A DNA stretch of 64,000 nucleotides from WLMZ01 sp031410915 (GTDB taxonomy: Bacteria; Actinomycetota; Acidimicrobiia; Acidimicrobiales; Ilumatobacteraceae), in contig JANNZY010000196.1 of the NCBI GenBank assembly GCA_031410915.1, positions 1 through 64,000 on the forward strand, given 5' to 3'. How positions within the stretch are numbered: the stretch's first letter is position 1; each line of letters opens with the position of its first letter. A program made the translations under genes and the position numbers. Below the pieces are notes generated by a model that saw only the letters and a program-made list of their open reading frames with translations, ran no database searches and had not been told where the DNA came from. This document shows positions 63,369 to 64,000 of the stretch, piece by piece.

Positions 63369-64000
63369 CACGTCCCCCGTCCCGTGGACAACGCGAGCCC
63401 GGCGATCGTGGCCGGCTCGGCGACGGCGCCGTCGGCGAGCAGCAGGTCGAGCAGCTGGAAGGCGTCGCGTGCGGCACTGATCTCGTGCTCGATCGCCATC
63501 GGCCGCGGTGGCTCGTTGTCGAGCGCGCAGGCGATGGTCGCCCGCATCACATCTGCGGTGGCGTAGCCCGGCACCGACGGTTGCTGCATGCGCCGCGCCA
63601 TCGCCGCGAGCTTGGGCTCGTGCGAAATCGCGACGAAGCGCGTCCCCGCCGCGGCCGCTGCCACGAGCGCGTGGAAGCGCAGGCCGATCACCAGGTCGTC
63701 GCCGGCGAGGGTGGCCGCCGCGTCAGCGAGATCGTCCGGGGGGTCGATGATCTCGCTGCCAGCGACGCGGGCATGGATCGTCCGCGCCAGGGCATGATCG
63801 TGGTCGTTTCCGGCGCGATCGCTCTGCCACGGTTGCAGCCGGATCGTCCAATCGGCGGCCAGTGACTGCAGCGTCTCGACGAGCGTGTCGACGACGGCGC
63901 GATCGCCGCCGAGGTGGCTGAGCGCGACGGTGATCGTGCGCCGGCCACGCATGCCGCGTTCGTCGGCCACGGTGCCGTCGAACAGCGTCCAGGCCGGGTC
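63365..64000 (-). CDS. Polysaccharide pyruvyltransferase-like protein, partial
   Basis: The frame is open to the window edge, giving 211 residues of the C-terminal part. It resembles CsaB/WcaK-type polysaccharide pyruvyl transferases: ITVALSHLGG, then LAGDDLVIGLRFHALVAAAAAGTRFVAISHEPKLAAMARRM, where GLRFHALV and SHEPK are typical. Such enzymes add pyruvate ketals from PEP to cell-wall sugars. The stop overlaps the flippase-fusion start, so it belongs to the same surface-polysaccharide operon. The N-terminus is outside the window. Confidence 0.8.
   Translation of the reverse strand, partial: DPAWTLFDGTVADERGMRGRRTITVALSHLGGDRAVVDTLVETLQSLAADWTIRLQPWQSDRAGNDHDHALARTIHARVAGSEIIDPPDDLADAAATLAGDDLVIGLRFHALVAAAAAGTRFVAISHEPKLAAMARRMQQPSVPGYATADVMRATIACALDNEPPRPMAIEHEISAARDAFQLLDLLLADGAVAEPATIAGLALSTGRGTW

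Noticed and set aside
61369..63477. 702-codon minus-strand frame in a second register
   Set aside because: It overlaps the flippase-GT gene in another frame and is made mostly of Arg, with no hydrophobic segments.

Overview
The window is a piece of a high-GC actinobacterial chromosome. Three things point this way: two F420-type enzyme families (PPOX and LLM), the GlgE/TreS-maltokinase route of alpha-glucan metabolism, and IdeR/DtxR-type iron boxes (TTAGG-N4-CCTAA). A membrane Ser/Thr kinase with a zinc ribbon and an LPxTG surface protein also fit. The gene mix would suit an aquatic or soil Acidimicrobiia (Ilumatobacter-like) organism, but that rank is inference. Coding density is high, and many neighbours overlap by 1-8 bases (ATGA, GTGA, TGATG), so operons are easy to trace.

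Left edge (1-3.3 kb): the end of a mobile element. A tyrosine integrase is fused in frame to a MNT-type nucleotidyltransferase and overlaps a HEPN gene that runs off the window. Beside it lie two degenerate 3' ends of a tRNA-Gly gene (attachment scars), then a VapBC-like toxin-antitoxin pair with a perfect operator palindrome. 3.3-5.3 kb: a CBS/DUF1918/PPOX group with DosR-like boxes. 5.5-8.6 kb: a glycogen-debranching-like glucosidase and an LPxTG protein, closed by three strong hairpins. 8.6-16 kb: GT4 glycosyltransferase, Ser/Thr kinase, RNA cyclic phosphodiesterase, SRPBCC and VOC proteins, a VIT-type metal transporter, and a DUF1003 plus fluoride-type CLC pair. 16-25 kb: two TetR units with palindromic operators, a Rieske oxygenase, an ALDH/sugar-kinase/SIS operon, a GT1 glycosyltransferase, and a 61-bp tandem repeat whose relatives have entered the kinase gene in frame.

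Iron theme: bfd-bfr (24.5-25.3 kb) and a lipoprotein/FTR1/hydantoinase-A-like/membrane-protein operon (41.2-45.5 kb) each carry the same iron box upstream. A VIT transporter, an Nramp-like transporter and a second ferritin-like gene are also present. 25.5-34.3 kb: a large SNF2 ATPase with a small overlapping partner, PEP carboxylase, an acyl-CoA/AMP ligase and an LLM oxidoreductase. Around 34.3-35.7 kb two 5'-truncated genes (ABC permease and histidine kinase) meet head to head, which looks like a rearrangement scar. A yeast-type cytosine deaminase, an MFS transporter and the Nramp/PRC-barrel operon follow.

Right part: an FeS-type photolyase and a Nudix gene, then a trehalose/alpha-glucan cluster in which treY-treZ faces glgE-treS/mak. 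After a ferritin-like gene comes a tightly overlapped surface-polysaccharide operon that runs off the right edge: pyruvyltransferase-like, flippase fused to a GT-C glycosyltransferase, cellulose-synthase-like GT2 and a GH8 glucanase. No rRNA gene, intact tRNA gene or CRISPR array was seen.
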